A stretch of 64,000 nt of DNA from Guillardia theta CCMP2712 (GCF_000315625.1 NW_005434609.1:71963-135962); one strand, 5' to 3'; shown: positions 1 through 11,152, counted from the stretch's first letter. Notes: generated from the letters alone by a model not told the origin. A program made the numbers and translations.

Positions 1-1344
1 AACGAACTTCACTTGCAGCCCGACGTCCAACGCATCGGGACAAGCACACCTTCACTAGACGTCATGCTCTCAGGAGCGAAGTAATCACTTGGTCTACCAT
101 AACAGAGTCTGCCCAGCCCTGACTGTAGCCTGCACAACTTTCTTGTCTCTGGCTGGGACGGTGACCTGCTCAAGGATCAGAGCGGGCTGGATAGAGGGTT
201 CTACTTCAGCGCCTCACCTTTGCCCACTTCTCCATCTCATCTTCTCCTCCTTCTAATCCTTCAGGCAACGCCCCTCCGAACAGGCAAGCGTGGTACTGCC
301 TCAACGGTCAACGGGTGCCCTCCCCAAGCAGCCATCACCAACCTGATCTTTATCGGCATGGTTGACGAGGATTGCTTCATACTCTTCCCTCGATCCGAGA
401 ACTGCAAGCTTGTGCTGGGATCGTGCTGGAACCACTGCAACCACCCGGTCAGTCTCCTGGCCCCCAAGAGCTCGCAGCCATACCTTGACGCAAGACTCCT
501 CTCACGACTGTGGCGAACGGGCAGTTGAGGATGAGAACTTTGTCTGCCATCTCCACGTAGTTTGCTGACACCTCACGGACCACCTTCATCCGTGTCACAA
601 CCTTATCCCCCAACCGAAGACAACCTTGCGCAGCATCCCAATGGGCCCTGTGGCAAGGTGATGCATCCCCAGCCCCTAGAAACGAGTCACTCTCCTGCTG
701 CTCGCACGCTCAAGGCACCTTGAGATCATGGATCTCCAGCGCACGGAACATGATGCCGGTCTCCGCCGTCAGCTGCGACAGCGTAATGAGCTTGTGCTCC
801 ATCTCGTATATGATGTAGAGCCGAATCTCTTCCAGGGTCACGGCCTGCAACGCAAGTCTGTGAGCCACCACAGGCAACTTCGATCTAACTGAACCTTGAC
901 AAGCTTTGCAGGATCAATCAGGCCCGTCAGCGTGATCATGATGGGGCTGCCGTTCTTGTCTTTCCCTGTCTTCAGCAGCGGGTAAAATCGACGAACAGTC
1001 TCGTAGCGGGGGAACTGCTCTGGTTTCAACCCTCCCATTATCTTCTTTCGGATATCGTTGATGTTGTTCTTGGTACGCCAGTCAAGCATCTCTATCACAG
1101 CATCTGCTGCGGTTTGAGGGTTCTTCTTGAACCCTATGAAGAACCGAAGCAACAGAGCGTCCTCCCAGTCCTCTGGCACGCTCTCGCGATCCATGGTCAC
1201 TCCCTTGTTGGCGATGATCTCACGTATCTTGTCGATAGACTGCTGGCCTGTCATCCCGTTCTCCCATGTTCTGGTCAGCAGGTTTTCCAGCTTGAAGTCA
1301 ACAGCATGATTCTGGTGCGGAACCAAAGGGTTGGGATTCGCCAT
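1..1344 (-). CDS. Sec14-like CRAL-TRIO plus GOLD lipid-transfer protein, 3' partial
   Basis: The ATG at 1344 opens MANPNPLVP. Exon 1 (895-1344) carries the CRAL-TRIO N-terminal helices and the start of the lipid-binding lobe. A 50-base intron (845-894) joins it to exon 2, whose frame reads AVTLEEIRLYIIYEMEH. Further short introns link LGMHHLATGPIG, VREVSANYVEMADKVLILN, VPARSQHKLAVLGS and a segment with LFGGALPEG, the typical end of the Sec14 fold. Near the window edge VTVPARDKKVVQATV and DALDVGLQVKFV match a GOLD beta-sandwich. The order Sec14 then GOLD is that of patellin and animal SEC14L proteins, which bind phosphoinositides or other lipids and link membrane traffic to signalling. The C-terminus lies beyond base 1. 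Family call is strong; exon edges are read by eye. Confidence 0.85.
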
Positions 1345-1904
1345 GTTGGATTTGTTCAGTACCTTTTAGCACATAATATCACAACCCTGAAATTTCAGGT
1401 CTCTCAAAAGGTCTTACCTACTGCTCGTGTCTGCAACCAGCGGCTAAACTGTTGTCAGGATTGAAGTTCCTGCGCCACCAGCACCTGCTCTGATTGACGG
1501 GGAGGTGTGAGGTGCGGTACGTGTGTTGGGATGATCTAAAGGCTTCCACCGAGTGTTAGCACATATACTCAAGTGAGAGCAAACAAGATCAGAGAACGAG
1601 ATGCTCGAAGAACGAAGGTGAGTGGGACAAAGTCAATGCCGGAATCGAGGTACGCCAGTTGTTGCAGTAATGCAGCAAGGCCAATTCCAGTCGCTGCTGG
1701 CTGGTTCGATCCAAGGAACCAGGAGGAGAGGACGTCGATGAGATAGGAAGGCGGGGAGGAGAAGGAAGCAACAGGAGGAGGAGGAGGAGAAGGGGGAGGA
1801 GGAGGAGGAGGAGGAGGAGGAGGTGGAGGAGGAGGAACGGGGGCGGAGGGGGGCGGTGGGGGTTTGGAGGATGGAGGAAGCCAGCGGTGCACGGGAGAAC
1901 TTCA
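1345..1904. other. Intergenic region with a GGA-rich microsatellite
   Basis: This stretch lies just upstream of the Sec14-GOLD start. A purine-rich (GGA)n tract fills about 1772-1836, and its complement gives a spurious poly-proline frame on the minus strand. No conserved coding signal was seen. It probably holds the 5' untranslated region and core promoter of the minus-strand gene. Confidence 0.5.
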
Positions 1905-2240
1905 TCAATATGGGGTAGGGGTAGTGAAAACTAGGGGTAATGATTTTTGAATGGAGGTAGGGGTGATTCAGACAGTGGGTAGGGTACTGAAATTTTACCC
2001 AGAGATGGGGTTAAAGATCTTTTGAAAAATCAAGGTAGGGGTACAAGACTGAGACAGTAGGGTGTATTCATAACGGGTAGAATGTACAACATGTATGGTG
2101 GGTACATCAAACAAGGGGGTAGGGTATTCTTTGATATATGTAGCGATTGAGCGATTCGGTGGGGTAGTCGAATGACTTAGTAGGGGGGTGATAGGGTATA
2201 GCACTCAGTCTAAGTACGGGTGGCAAAAACTAAGTACGGG
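1905..2240 (-). promoter_or_regulatory. Degenerate TACCCC array upstream of the Sec14-GOLD gene
   Basis: The plus strand repeats GGGGTA, GGGTAGGGTA and similar words at irregular 15-40 base spacing, so the coding strand of the Sec14 gene is rich in TACCCC. The spacing is too irregular for a simple satellite. The same word cluster recurs upstream of many genes here in the matching orientation. A regulatory role is inference. Confidence 0.4.
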
Positions 2241-2499
2241 TAGTTAGCACAAATTCACAGGACATTTGAGAGGCAGGTAAGCATGATGTTGAAAATTTCA
2301 TTGAGCCTGAAAGGAAATTATTGGATGTAGGGTTGCTCCATTCGACTCCACAAAGTCAGGGTCCTTTCAAGGGGGTATGAAGTGTGAATCACCTCTAGGG
2401 TAGTGCATCCATACAAAGGGGGTGGTAAAGCGGAAGAAGAGGGTGGGCTGCATTTGAGTAAACATGAATCCAAGTAAACAAGGAAGACAGAACCTTTCC

Positions 2500-3600
2500 A
2501 CCCTATAGCTCTCATTGCTGCCCTTCCTGTCCACTCGGACTGCCGCGCGACTCGCCGGTCACACGGTCGGATCATCGGATCAGTCGGACGGTGGCGGCAG
2601 TGGCCCGATCGGACGGAGCCTCCGTGAGTCGGACCCGGTCACCCGCCAGTCGGACCGCGGCCCCGGCCCCGGCCCGGCCGGGCCAGGCCCGTTCGGGTGT
2701 CCGATCATGGCGGAATACTAGACTCCCGCACACCGGACCCCGGGGCTTAGGTGGCCGCCGCGACCGTACCTTCCGAGTTCTTTACTGGCAGTACTCAAAG
2801 TTAAGTTAAGCCGACCGTCCGATCCTGGCACGGTGCCGCCACGGTGATCACCCGGCTTGCAACGGCGTCTCAGGTGATCCGACCGTACTTGCAACTTGTG
2901 ACGCATCCGCCGCCGGGGTGAGGGCCAGGATCCGAGCCGAGGCCCCGCTGAGGCTTTCGCCGAGTCAGCTCAATGGCATCCCTGTCCGGGCCGAGGCTGA
3001 ATCCGGGCCATCATCATGCCATGATGGCCGCGATGATGGGCACGGTTCCAGAGTGCCATCCGATCGGATCATGATCCGATGATCGCGGCCCGGGTCACCC
3101 GGTGCCTTCCGGTACTACTAGGCTACCGTACGGTCACGATGCACGGTGCGCACGGTCTCACTGACAGTGATTCCTTCGGCGCCGCGGCCACAGTGATCAT
3201 GATGTACGGTACGGTCGGGCCCGGCTGGCATGGCAGTGGCGCGGGGGAATTGTCAGTCCTGCGCTTTTCTCTCCTCGCCGTTTGGCCATTGCGACAGGCA
3301 CGGTCCCCGGGTCACCGTCAGGGTCAAGCCTCCGACTCCTCGACTGTCCATGTAACTTAACTTTGAGTCACAGTAATGAAGAGTTGTGATCGGACTCAGA
3401 CCCGTTCAACCGTTGAACGGTTCTCACGCGGCCCCGGCGCCGCCGGGTCGGCCCGAACACTGGCCCGCCGTCGGAGCTCGGAGTCCCGGCCGACTGATGG
3501 CATGGCTCATGCGCTCGCCCGGCACTGGGCAGCCCCCGCCGCGCCGTCGGCGGTCACTTCCGGGAAAAGGGCTCATGTAGGCCTCTTTCCGGAAAAGGTT
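2500..3600. mobile_element. GC-rich block with a divergent copy of the retroelement 3' tail
   Basis: Base composition becomes strongly GC-rich from about 2500, with repeated GATCCGAT, CCCCGGCCCGG and TCGGAC words. At 3262-3371 on the plus strand, the order CTCGCCGTTTGGCC, GCGACAGGCAC, GTCAGGGTCAAGCCTCC and TAACTTAACTTTGAGT follows the 119-base tail found intact at 44977-45095 (reverse complement). A short inverse fragment lies near 2792-2810. No protein-coding signal was found, so this looks like an old, 5'-truncated non-autonomous insertion. Confidence 0.55.
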
Positions 3601-3869
3601 ACTCAACTTTTTTATAGTACATTTTAATACGTTTTATAACATCTTTGTACCATTACAATGTTTTACATTGCTAAAAGAATTATACATCCTCGTCGTCAGT
3701 AAAGCACGTAGAAGTTGGCCCGTGACTCTCGTGTCACGGTTGTCAGCAAGCTCTTACGTTCCGACACAAGATATCCCATATTTTCAAATCTTTCACTTAA
3801 TATTGAAATATTTCAAAGAATATTTCAGAAATTTCTCGGTATCGTGATCTGGTCCAGGAAGATTGCTGA
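3601..3869. other. AT-rich intergenic stretch
   Basis: Composition drops sharply to AT-rich right after the GC-rich block. I see no open frame of note and no RNA gene. Confidence 0.4.
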
Positions 3870-4460
3870 TCTCCAGGTAGGGTTGTAAAATCAAGGGTAC
3901 ATCCATAGGAAGCGACCACTCATTTAGAGGGTGGGGTAGTACCCACAAGGGGTTGAAGAAACGTGGAGTCAGGCCCGGTCAGCAAGATCTTCAGCAAATC
4001 CACTACCCCTCCCTGAGTACCCCACCCACCATGTGTTGCCCTCTTCAGGAAAAAAAAATTTAGTACCCCACCCCGTGAACACGTTCTCATTCAACCCGGT
4101 ACTCATAGCAGTTTAACCTCCAGCAGTGACCACTACCCACCCCTCTACGTTCCTCGAACCCTGGAATGACCGACCCCCACAACCCTCATCCCTCGGATGA
4201 CTTTACGAGTACCCCTTCATTTACCACCATATACCCCCCTCTGATCAGTACCCTACCCCACTTCCTGATGTGTCGAATTGATCACTCGGTGTTTTCCGAC
4301 TTTTGCCCCTGTGACCCGATTCACCACCCCACCTTGATCCCAATATCTGTACCACCCCTCATGGCAATTCGACCCCACACGAAAACCACCCACCCCTTCA
4401 ATTACACGTCTTTCGATCGAAACTGGTATGGTGTACCCACCCAGCCTCCCTTTACTACCC
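3870..4460 (+). promoter_or_regulatory. TACCCC/ACCCACC array upstream of the cyclase gene
   Basis: From about 3870 to 3960 the plus strand still shows GGGTGGGGTAG words. From about 3990 on it switches to TACCCC, ACCCCACCC and ACCACCCC words that continue to roughly 4460. The switch leaves each half C-rich on the coding strand of the divergent gene it faces: Sec14 to the left, cyclase to the right. A pyrimidine-rich tract follows at 4580-4720. Regulatory meaning is inferred from this symmetry. Confidence 0.4.
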
Positions 4461-4984
4461 CGTGAATAGCTAAATGTACCCCACCACATGGACCTGGTCT
4501 TCTACCCCTCAATACGAATCCTACCACCCACCCCTTTCTCCAACCACCATAGGGTCCTCACACAAACTCCCTGCTCATCGCTTTCCCCTGTTTCTCGCTA
4601 CCCTCGCATCGTCGCTCATCGACTCTCGCCTCCCTCACCTCCCTCCCTCCTCTCTCCTCCTCCTCTTCTTGCTCAACCACGTTATCCTCGGTCGTTTCAC
4701 GTCCGTTTGGCCTTCTCCTCTGCCATCTCGTTGCTTTTTTTGCCCTGATCGCAGTTCGGTCTTGTAACGACCGCTGTGGCCCTGGTGCCCTCTCGTCTCC
4801 TGCCGCATTCTTTCCCTGTTCAATTCAGAAGTAGCCCTTTTTTCAGTTTACACAGACATCCTTGTGAACAAGGTTTGAGCTCATTCCACCACTCTTGAGA
4901 ACTTGTGTTCGAATGTTCAAACGTTGACAGTCAACTGGATCAAATTGTGCGTATTTCTCGTCCCTCTGTTCGATCCCAGTCAAA

Positions 4985-6586
4985 ATGCGCTTATCGCTGC
5001 TGAATCCCATTTCCCTGTCATCCTCAAATGAGGTGTTCGGTAGGGCCATTCTGTTTGCTGGAGGGGTCATTCTCAGTGGGCTTCTCCCCGACCTCTATCG
5101 GGCCATTCGTGACGGCAAATTCAGCGACTTGAAAGAACTCTTCCACATAGATTTCTCTTCACAATTCTACACTTGTGTCTGCAATTCGATCTATAGCAGG
5201 GAGATCGTGGAAACAAAATGCATGATTCTGAAAGAAGTCATCAATGCAGCCAAGTCCCTGTCTGATGATGGCGAAAAGCTCGGATACGTGATTAGCAAGG
5301 GTACCCAGCTCGAAATTCTTCATACGAATTCCGTTTTCAGGGAACTTCTAGAATGGCCAAAGGAGGAAGACAAGCACCCGAAGGCCATCCACGACATTCT
5401 TCCTCTCGAGATTCGCAACTATCATCGAGCATGGGTGCAGCGAGTCAAGAAAACAGGATCTCTACCTGGGTCGCTTATGCACCCTCTCAGAAATATCACC
5501 CTCCGAAGGTGTACGGGAAAACCACTTCATGTGAACCTCGTGCTGAGAACTCTAGGTTATGACGTAGACTTGCGTGCTGAAGACTGTGTCATATACGCCA
5601 TTATCACGTCGACTGGGGCGATTGAAGACGACAGCAGCGATGTCAGAAATGATGATGAGAATGGAATATGGAGTCTTGCTGCAGAAGGCATGTATGGTTC
5701 AAATGCTGGTCAGATGGTAGCTTCTGGTCAAGTTCCGGAGCCAGAGGCTTATCCAGTTGCGACAGTTCTCTACCTGGACATCGTGGGGTATACCAAGAGA
5801 TGTACTGGCATGTCACCCAAGGAGATTGCAGATTGGATGTCGCAAGTGCATGCTGACGTCGAGCAGCTCCTGAGCAAGCACTTCATTCGCAAGATAGAGA
5901 CTCGGGGTGATTGCTACGTTTGCGTCTCAGGTACCAACACTGTGGATGGAGATCGAGACCAGAACCAGATGAGCAGGATGGTCGCTTTTGCTCTTGACGT
6001 TGCCGTCGCTTTGCACACAAATCACGATACACAAATCCGCGTGGGGATAGATATCGGGCCGTTGACCATAACCTATATTGATAGTAACCATTATGCTCCT
6101 ACTGTCTGTGCATTTGGGGACCCGATGGTCGTTGCAGGGAAGCTAGAGCAGTGTGGGTCCCCAAGCATGATCAGGCTGTCGGAAGTGGCTGCCTTGTACT
6201 TGCGCGATGAACATGACTCGCTGGTTGTGGTGGACCATGAGAACAACTCGGTGGACTTTTCCGTCGATCCGTCATGGGAGACTGTATTCGTGAAGGGAGT
6301 CGGCGACATCAAGAGCGCTTGGATAGATTGCAGGACTCGACAGTTCGTTTCTTTCGGCAAACAGGAGTTGAATCCCGACACGAAGTCGGAATCGAGTGCT
6401 GCCTCACGGGCTGCATCTGAACGGGATATTCTGTCGAGTGCCAATACTCCTGATGAAATGAAGATTGACAATTACAGGATCTCGCCGAATAACTCTGAGG
6501 ATTTCAGCGGGTTGCTCAATCCAACCAGCCAGAATGATTCATCATTTGACTTCGCTACCCTACCTTCCATAGATAATTCCTACTGA
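4985..6586 (+). CDS. Class III nucleotide cyclase with PAS-like domain, guanylate-type residues
   Basis: Intronless frame of 533 residues from the ATG at 4985. A PAS-like region lies around residues 95-200 (GYVISKGTQLEILHTNSVF). The catalytic domain spans about 260-400. Metal-binding Asp265 lies in LYLDIVGYT and Asp309 in KIETRGDCYV. The base-selecting positions are Glu305 and Cys375 (VCAFGD), the pair typical of guanylate rather than adenylate cyclases, so cGMP is the likelier product. The segment GDPMVVAGKLEQ replaces the usual transition-state Asn and Arg (GDTVNTASR) with Val382 and Lys386, so activity may be weak, need a partner, or be lost. No clear membrane anchor; a short hydrophobic run lies near residues 21-36. 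The C-terminus is Ser-rich. Confidence 0.85.
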   Translation: MRLSLLNPISLSSSNEVFGRAILFAGGVILSGLLPDLYRAIRDGKFSDLKELFHIDFSSQFYTCVCNSIYSREIVETKCMILKEVINAAKSLSDDGEKLGYVISKGTQLEILHTNSVFRELLEWPKEEDKHPKAIHDILPLEIRNYHRAWVQRVKKTGSLPGSLMHPLRNITLRRCTGKPLHVNLVLRTLGYDVDLRAEDCVIYAIITSTGAIEDDSSDVRNDDENGIWSLAAEGMYGSNAGQMVASGQVPEPEAYPVATVLYLDIVGYTKRCTGMSPKEIADWMSQVHADVEQLLSKHFIRKIETRGDCYVCVSGTNTVDGDRDQNQMSRMVAFALDVAVALHTNHDTQIRVGIDIGPLTITYIDSNHYAPTVCAFGDPMVVAGKLEQCGSPSMIRLSEVAALYLRDEHDSLVVVDHENNSVDFSVDPSWETVFVKGVGDIKSAWIDCRTRQFVSFGKQELNPDTKSESSAASRAASERDILSSANTPDEMKIDNYRISPNNSEDFSGLLNPTSQNDSSFDFATLPSIDNSY

Positions 6587-7090
6587 ATCCAGAAATATGG
6601 ACAGCTTGTTAATTCTAGACAGCTTGGCAACGAGCCTCAAAAATCTCAACTGTACTTTTGTAAATGTTTTTTCAGTATGCTACCTGAAAAACTAGAGTAT
6701 TGTTTTTAGAATGTGCTTGAATAATGAATGGTTTGATGGAAATGCACGGTGGACTTTCTTTGTCATTCACTGATTCGGCAAAGAGTGAAATTTGTTTTAG
6801 TCCTCTTTAATCCATGCACATTCATGTGTTTGCAGTTGGATTGAGCTCCTGCTGCTCCTGTACAAGGCGGTGCTGCGCCATGTGAAGAGTTTCTTTCATG
6901 TACAAGTCTTTATCATTCAGCCAAAGGAAAATCAACAAAATTGTTACAGCAACTCTTAATTAGGTTGGAATTGGTAGTCTATTCTGCTATCACTAGCAGT
7001 CGTCAGGATCTGACATTAGAACGTCAAGGATACCACTGTCAAGATCGCTCAGTCAGGGGTATAACTGAGGAATCGTATCACCGCAGTTGC
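6587..7090. other. Intergenic region between convergent genes
   Basis: AT-rich sequence between the cyclase stop and the stop of the minus-strand gene at 7091. It should hold both 3' untranslated regions; no other feature was seen. Confidence 0.5.
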
Positions 7091-7672
7091 TCAGAACATG
7101 TACACCATCGTGATCTTGGAATCATCCTTGACCTCTTGGGAGGACATACTTCGAGCTCGCCATGAAGCCATCATTGCCCTGCTCTCCCACTCGTGTAGCG
7201 CAGCTGAAGTGCTACTGCCTTCGTCACTCTTACTATGTAACTCTCCCTGAGCCGCTGGCTGATCTTCGCTATCCGCCTTGCTTCTTGCCGTACCAAGAAG
7301 CTCTTCGAATGCAGCGTCCCATATCCCAGTAAAGTCTATGCTGGGCTCATTATGTTCTGGAGTGTGCTTTCTGAGGTGACCTGTTTCAGCCTTGGGCTTC
7401 TCGCTCCAGCTGAAATGAAAGTTGAGCAGCGACGACAATGCTGCCTCAGAGCCTGCATGCTCTCTCGGGCTTATGGTAAGGGTGTCGGTCTTTGACTCTG
7501 CGCTGGAATTCGCTCCCTTGTCAAGATGATGATGCCTGTCTGCCGACGGCTTTGCTCTCTTGTCAGGGATGACGCTTTGTGCGTGTAAGTATCGTTTCTC
7601 CGACTCGAGCCACTCGCTGACCTTGATGACTGAGTTGTGCTCTTCCGGGGAGAGGTAGTAATTGTTGTGCAT
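7091..7672 (-). CDS. Uncharacterised 193-residue hydrophilic protein
   Basis: Single-exon frame from the ATG at 7672 (MHNNYYLSPEEHNSVIKVSE). It is rich in Ser, Glu, Lys and His, with no signal peptide or membrane segment, and I recognise no domain. It looks largely disordered, with a more ordered patch around IDFTGIWDAAFEELLG. Support for a real gene comes from the clean ATG, full-length frame, a TATA box on the same strand about 210 bases upstream, and a tandem repeat in the presumed 5' leader. Function unknown. Confidence 0.55.
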   Translation of the reverse strand: MHNNYYLSPEEHNSVIKVSEWLESEKRYLHAQSVIPDKRAKPSADRHHHLDKGANSSAESKTDTLTISPREHAGSEAALSSLLNFHFSWSEKPKAETGHLRKHTPEHNEPSIDFTGIWDAAFEELLGTARSKADSEDQPAAQGELHSKSDEGSSTSAALHEWESRAMMASWRARSMSSQEVKDDSKITMVYMF

Positions 7673-7714
7673 GCTTAGCGCTCGAGGAAGGATTCAGGAC
7701 GACGGGAGGTGTGT

Positions 7715-7804
7715 GTGTATGAAGGAGATAGATGTGCTTCAGGATGTGTATGAAGGAGGTAGATGTGCTTCAGGATGTGTATGAAGGAGATAGATGTGCT
7801 TCAG
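7715..7804 (-). repeat. Three 31-base tandem repeats in the 5' leader
   Basis: About three copies of a 31-base unit (core GTATGAAGGAGATAGATGTG on the plus strand) start at 7715, 7746 and 7777. The middle copy differs by one base. The array lies between the TATA box and the start codon of the minus-strand gene, so it is probably transcribed. Confidence 0.75.
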
Positions 7805-7880
7805 AGGTTGGTTCAGCAGGAAGATCCCAGGAGGATTCTGCTTGCAGTCAAGGAAGACAAAGACAGGCCCTCTTCCTCTC

Positions 7881-7888
7881 TTTATATA
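7881..7888 (-). promoter_or_regulatory. TATA box of the 7672 gene
   Basis: The minus strand reads TATATAAA here, about 210 bases upstream of the start codon at 7672. A C-rich TACCCC word (plus strand GGGGGGTAGGGGTAC) lies farther upstream near 7965. Confidence 0.45.
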
Positions 7889-8239
7889 CGTGTGAACCGA
7901 TAAGGTCGACGGTTATCCTGCATTGGGGGGAGTCTTGAAGAGACCTAAATATTTTCGCTCATTTAGGGGGGTAGGGGTACTGGAAAGAGTGTATACATCT
8001 TGAGATACAGCTCTTTTGGTAAAGCTGACCGTCAGCATTTCGGTGAAACGTTGTCTGATCGGAGATAAGGAGGCTCGCCCCTCCTCCCCCGCTCCTATAT
8101 TCGTTGCAAATCTTTTCGCCGTTGCCATGGATCAGCCTCACTGAGTCAGTACAAGCTGAGCCGCGACCATGACGAGGAGACGAGCAGGAGAAAAATGAAA
8201 GCTCTGTCGCCAACAGCTCACTGACCTTGCCTGTGTTCA

Positions 8240-8700
8240 ATGGGCAATCCGATCCGATCGGATCATCGCGGCGAGCCGAGCGACCGTCACGCGGCGGCCC
8301 CCGCCACCGCCGCCGGGGCCCGGCCGCGGTTACCGGCGGGCCGGGCGCGGCTGATCATAACCCGGCGGGACCGTGCTAACAGTGTTAGGCTGTGCAGCAC
8401 CCCCGGGTCACTGAGCGGCCAGGCCGCGGCGGTCCGAGTCACGCTAACTTCAGTGCGGCGGCGGCGGCGCTCAGCTGGAGGTCCGGTTTCCGAACTCGGA
8501 GTTCCGAACTGAGGAAGTTCGGAAGTTTGTGCCGAAGTTGACTTGAACAGTGGCCGGCGGCCGGGCCGGGCTGCCGCGTGCGTGACTCTGACCATGCGGC
8601 CGGACTCCCGGATCGGACCGTGGGTGTCCGGACACTCGGGCCCCCGGCGGGACACTGACCTAACTCCAAGTCACGAGTCGGCCTGGCCCGGCCCGTGGAG
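8240..8700. mobile_element. GC-rich dispersed-repeat block
   Basis: A sharp GC-rich island starts with GATCCGATCGGATCATCGC, the same palindromic words seen near 3060 and 44795. No intact coding signal. Like the other islands it is probably a fragment of a dispersed element. A purine-rich run (GAGAGGAAGAGGAAGAGG) follows at 8800-8900, before the CFAP53 start. Confidence 0.4.
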
Positions 8701-9087
8701 TGTCATGTAACGGTATTAACGGCGTCCAACGAAAGACTTGCCCGCCAACGGAAGTCGAGATGCTGGGATGGGCAGCTGAAGAGGAAGGCAGGCGAGAAGG
8801 ACAGAGAACTGGAACGACGAGAGAGAAGGGGAGGAAAGCAGGATGACAAGGAAGAGAGGGAGAGGAAGAGGAAGAGGAAGAGGGTAGATGGAGAAGGAAG
8901 GGAAGCGATGGTTGGTAGCGCGAAGGAGCCTTGGGCGAAGAGAAAGGAAAAGGTCTGCACCATTTGAAAGTTTCAGGAAAGATACAAAATTTATTGATCT
9001 GTCTCTTATATTTGGAAACGCTGATTGATTTCAAACTCCCCAAGTGCAAGAGGTTCTGACTTTCTGCTCTTTCGCTCAGCATCTTCA

Positions 9088-11152
9088 ATGGGTTCACGGG
9101 CAAGGAGTGGGCATCTGGCCCCTGATTTTATGATTCTCAACCGACGGAAGGCTGAGGATCAGCGAAGAGTGTTTGACGAGAAGTGTAAATCTGATGCTTC
9201 TGTTGAACGGTTCGCGCACTGGGAGCACAAGACCGCAGGGAAGATTGAGAGGAACACGGTCACCAGGAAGGTGGAAACTATGAAGCAGGACATGAAGGAA
9301 GAGCTGAATGAGCGGCGATCCAAACTTGCTGCTCTGCTGGCAGAAGAAGATGCAAGATACACTGCGGAGTTGAGTTCGTTTGAAGAGACCCCAGAAATGA
9401 GAAGAGATCGGCTGAAAGCTCGGGCACGAGAGTTGATGCGCCGACGAGAGCAGGAGAAGCGCGAGTTTGCTGTGCTCATGAGGGAGCGGCAGGTAACCAT
9501 CGAAGTTTGGCTCTCCCTGCTTCGGCTGATTGTAATCTCTTCACGTAGTTTCGGGAATCTTGCGACGCTTTTCGTGAGCATGATGGAGAACAATTGCTCC
9601 ATGAATGCGTGGTACGTGGAGCCAATGATGTGAATGTTTGAATTGTTTGACGTTTGGTTCAAGGTTGCGCGCGAGAGAGCGTTGGAAGAGAAGGAGGAGA
9701 ACAAGCAGAGGCAAAAAGAAGAGAATGAAATGTGGCATAACAAGCTGCTCGATCTTGTACGCAAATCAGAAGAGAGGGAGATGAACGACAAGAATCGACA
9801 GGTTCAACCAAACATTGTCGCTCTTCGGTTCTCTCTTACCTTGTGATCAAGATGGAACTCCGGTCAGAGATGCTTCATACATTGCAAGAACAGGTAGCGA
9901 TTTGTCTCCTGCTGAGCTTGTGATGTTGATATCTCCTTTAGATCCAGGAGCTACAAGCGAGAAGAGACGAAGACGAGAGGCTGAAGCAAGAAGAAGCAAG
10001 ACTCATGAGAGAACGATTCGAGCTTGACCTCGCGGAGGCCAAGAGGAAAGAGCATGAACGAGCAGAGATGCAGGCAGAAAAGAAGCTGGCAGTCGCCAGG
10101 TACAACCTGTGCAAAGAGGATTTCCTGGTTGCTGAACTGCTTGATGGTAGACACAACGCTCTACTGCGAGCTGAGAAGGACGCAGAAATCAGACGCCAAC
10201 AGGAAGAAGACTTGAAATTGCTTAATGTAAATGTTCCCTGCTGCTCTCTTGGCCACTTAAGATCTCTTCAGGCCATGCTGGACAAAGAAAGGCGTGCAGA
10301 GGAGGCCGAGTTGCAGTACAAGGCGCAGCTGCGTCAGCAAGCCCGGGAGTACCAGGTCAGAGTGTCGGATGGAAGCGACAAGGCTGATGTTTTGTCGACT
10401 TCAGGCGCAGCTCATTGAACTTATGAAGAAAGAAGCCGTGGATGAGGCGGCAAGCGAGGCGATCAGAAAGGCAGAGCAAGAGAAGGCCTGGCGCAAACGC
10501 GAGGAGGTCCTTGGATGCGTGTCGTGCTAGCAAACTGCTCTGACATCATGGTGCATAGGTGTGGGAGAAAGAGAGGGCGGCACGCGAGAAGTTGATGAAG
10601 GAGGTGCTTCAAACGCGTCGTGAACAATTGCAACAAAGAATCGAGCAGAACAGGAGAGAACGAGAGGTGAAAGTCAAATCCTCACACCTCTGTCTTGTTG
10701 AGGCTGAGTCTCTCCAGTTCGCTATGGAGGAGAAGGAGCGTATGGTGAGAGAAGTCGACGATATAGAGCAGCAGAACGCGCTGCAGGTGGGACTTGAAGG
10801 CTCAAATACTGATAGGCTGACCGTCTGCATGTCTCCAGGCTGAGATCCGCAAGAGGATCGCAAAGGAGCATCAGCGGGACATCCTGACCCAGATCGAGGT
10901 GACTTGCTGTATCCCATGTCAACCTGCCTTCACCCGGGTGCCTTCCAGGAAGCCAAGAACGCGATGCGAAGAGAGATGGAGATCGCGGCCCTGGAGCTTG
11001 AGGCTTCCCGGAGGGAGGAAGCTGCATACCAGGTCTGTCTCTTCTCTTGCTCCCCTCGCACCTCACGCTCTACGAAGGCAAAACTGGCCAAGGAGATGCT
11101 GGTGCAGAAGCCACTGAAGAATCATGGACTAAAGAGCACGGGACTCTTCTAA
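9088..11152 (+). CDS. CFAP53: Cilia- and flagella-associated protein 53 (CCDC11) homologue
   Basis: Multi-exon gene opening at the ATG at 9088 (MGSRARSGHLAPDFMILNRR). Exon 1 ends at 9492 with a GT donor. The order ERRSKLAALLAEEDARY, EMRRDRLKARARELMRR and, across the first intron, QFRESCDAFR matches conserved positions of animal CFAP53 (ERRNKL..LLA.EE..Y then QFRERC). The rest is almost pure Glu/Arg/Lys coiled coil split by short introns, ending LKSTGLF. CFAP53 is a microtubule-inner and centriolar-satellite protein needed for axonemal dynein placement and ciliary motility. Its presence argues for a flagellated life stage. Intron edges after exon 3 are approximate. Confidence 0.8.

Noticed and set aside
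1569-1908. Poly-proline minus-strand frame of about 107 codons
   Set aside because: It is the complement of a (GGA)n microsatellite, overlaps two other open frames, and has no conserved sequence outside the repeat.
1905-2240. Telomere-like or interstitial telomeric repeat
   Set aside because: GGGTA words are irregularly spaced and mixed with unique sequence, recur near many genes, and follow gene orientation rather than a chromosome end.
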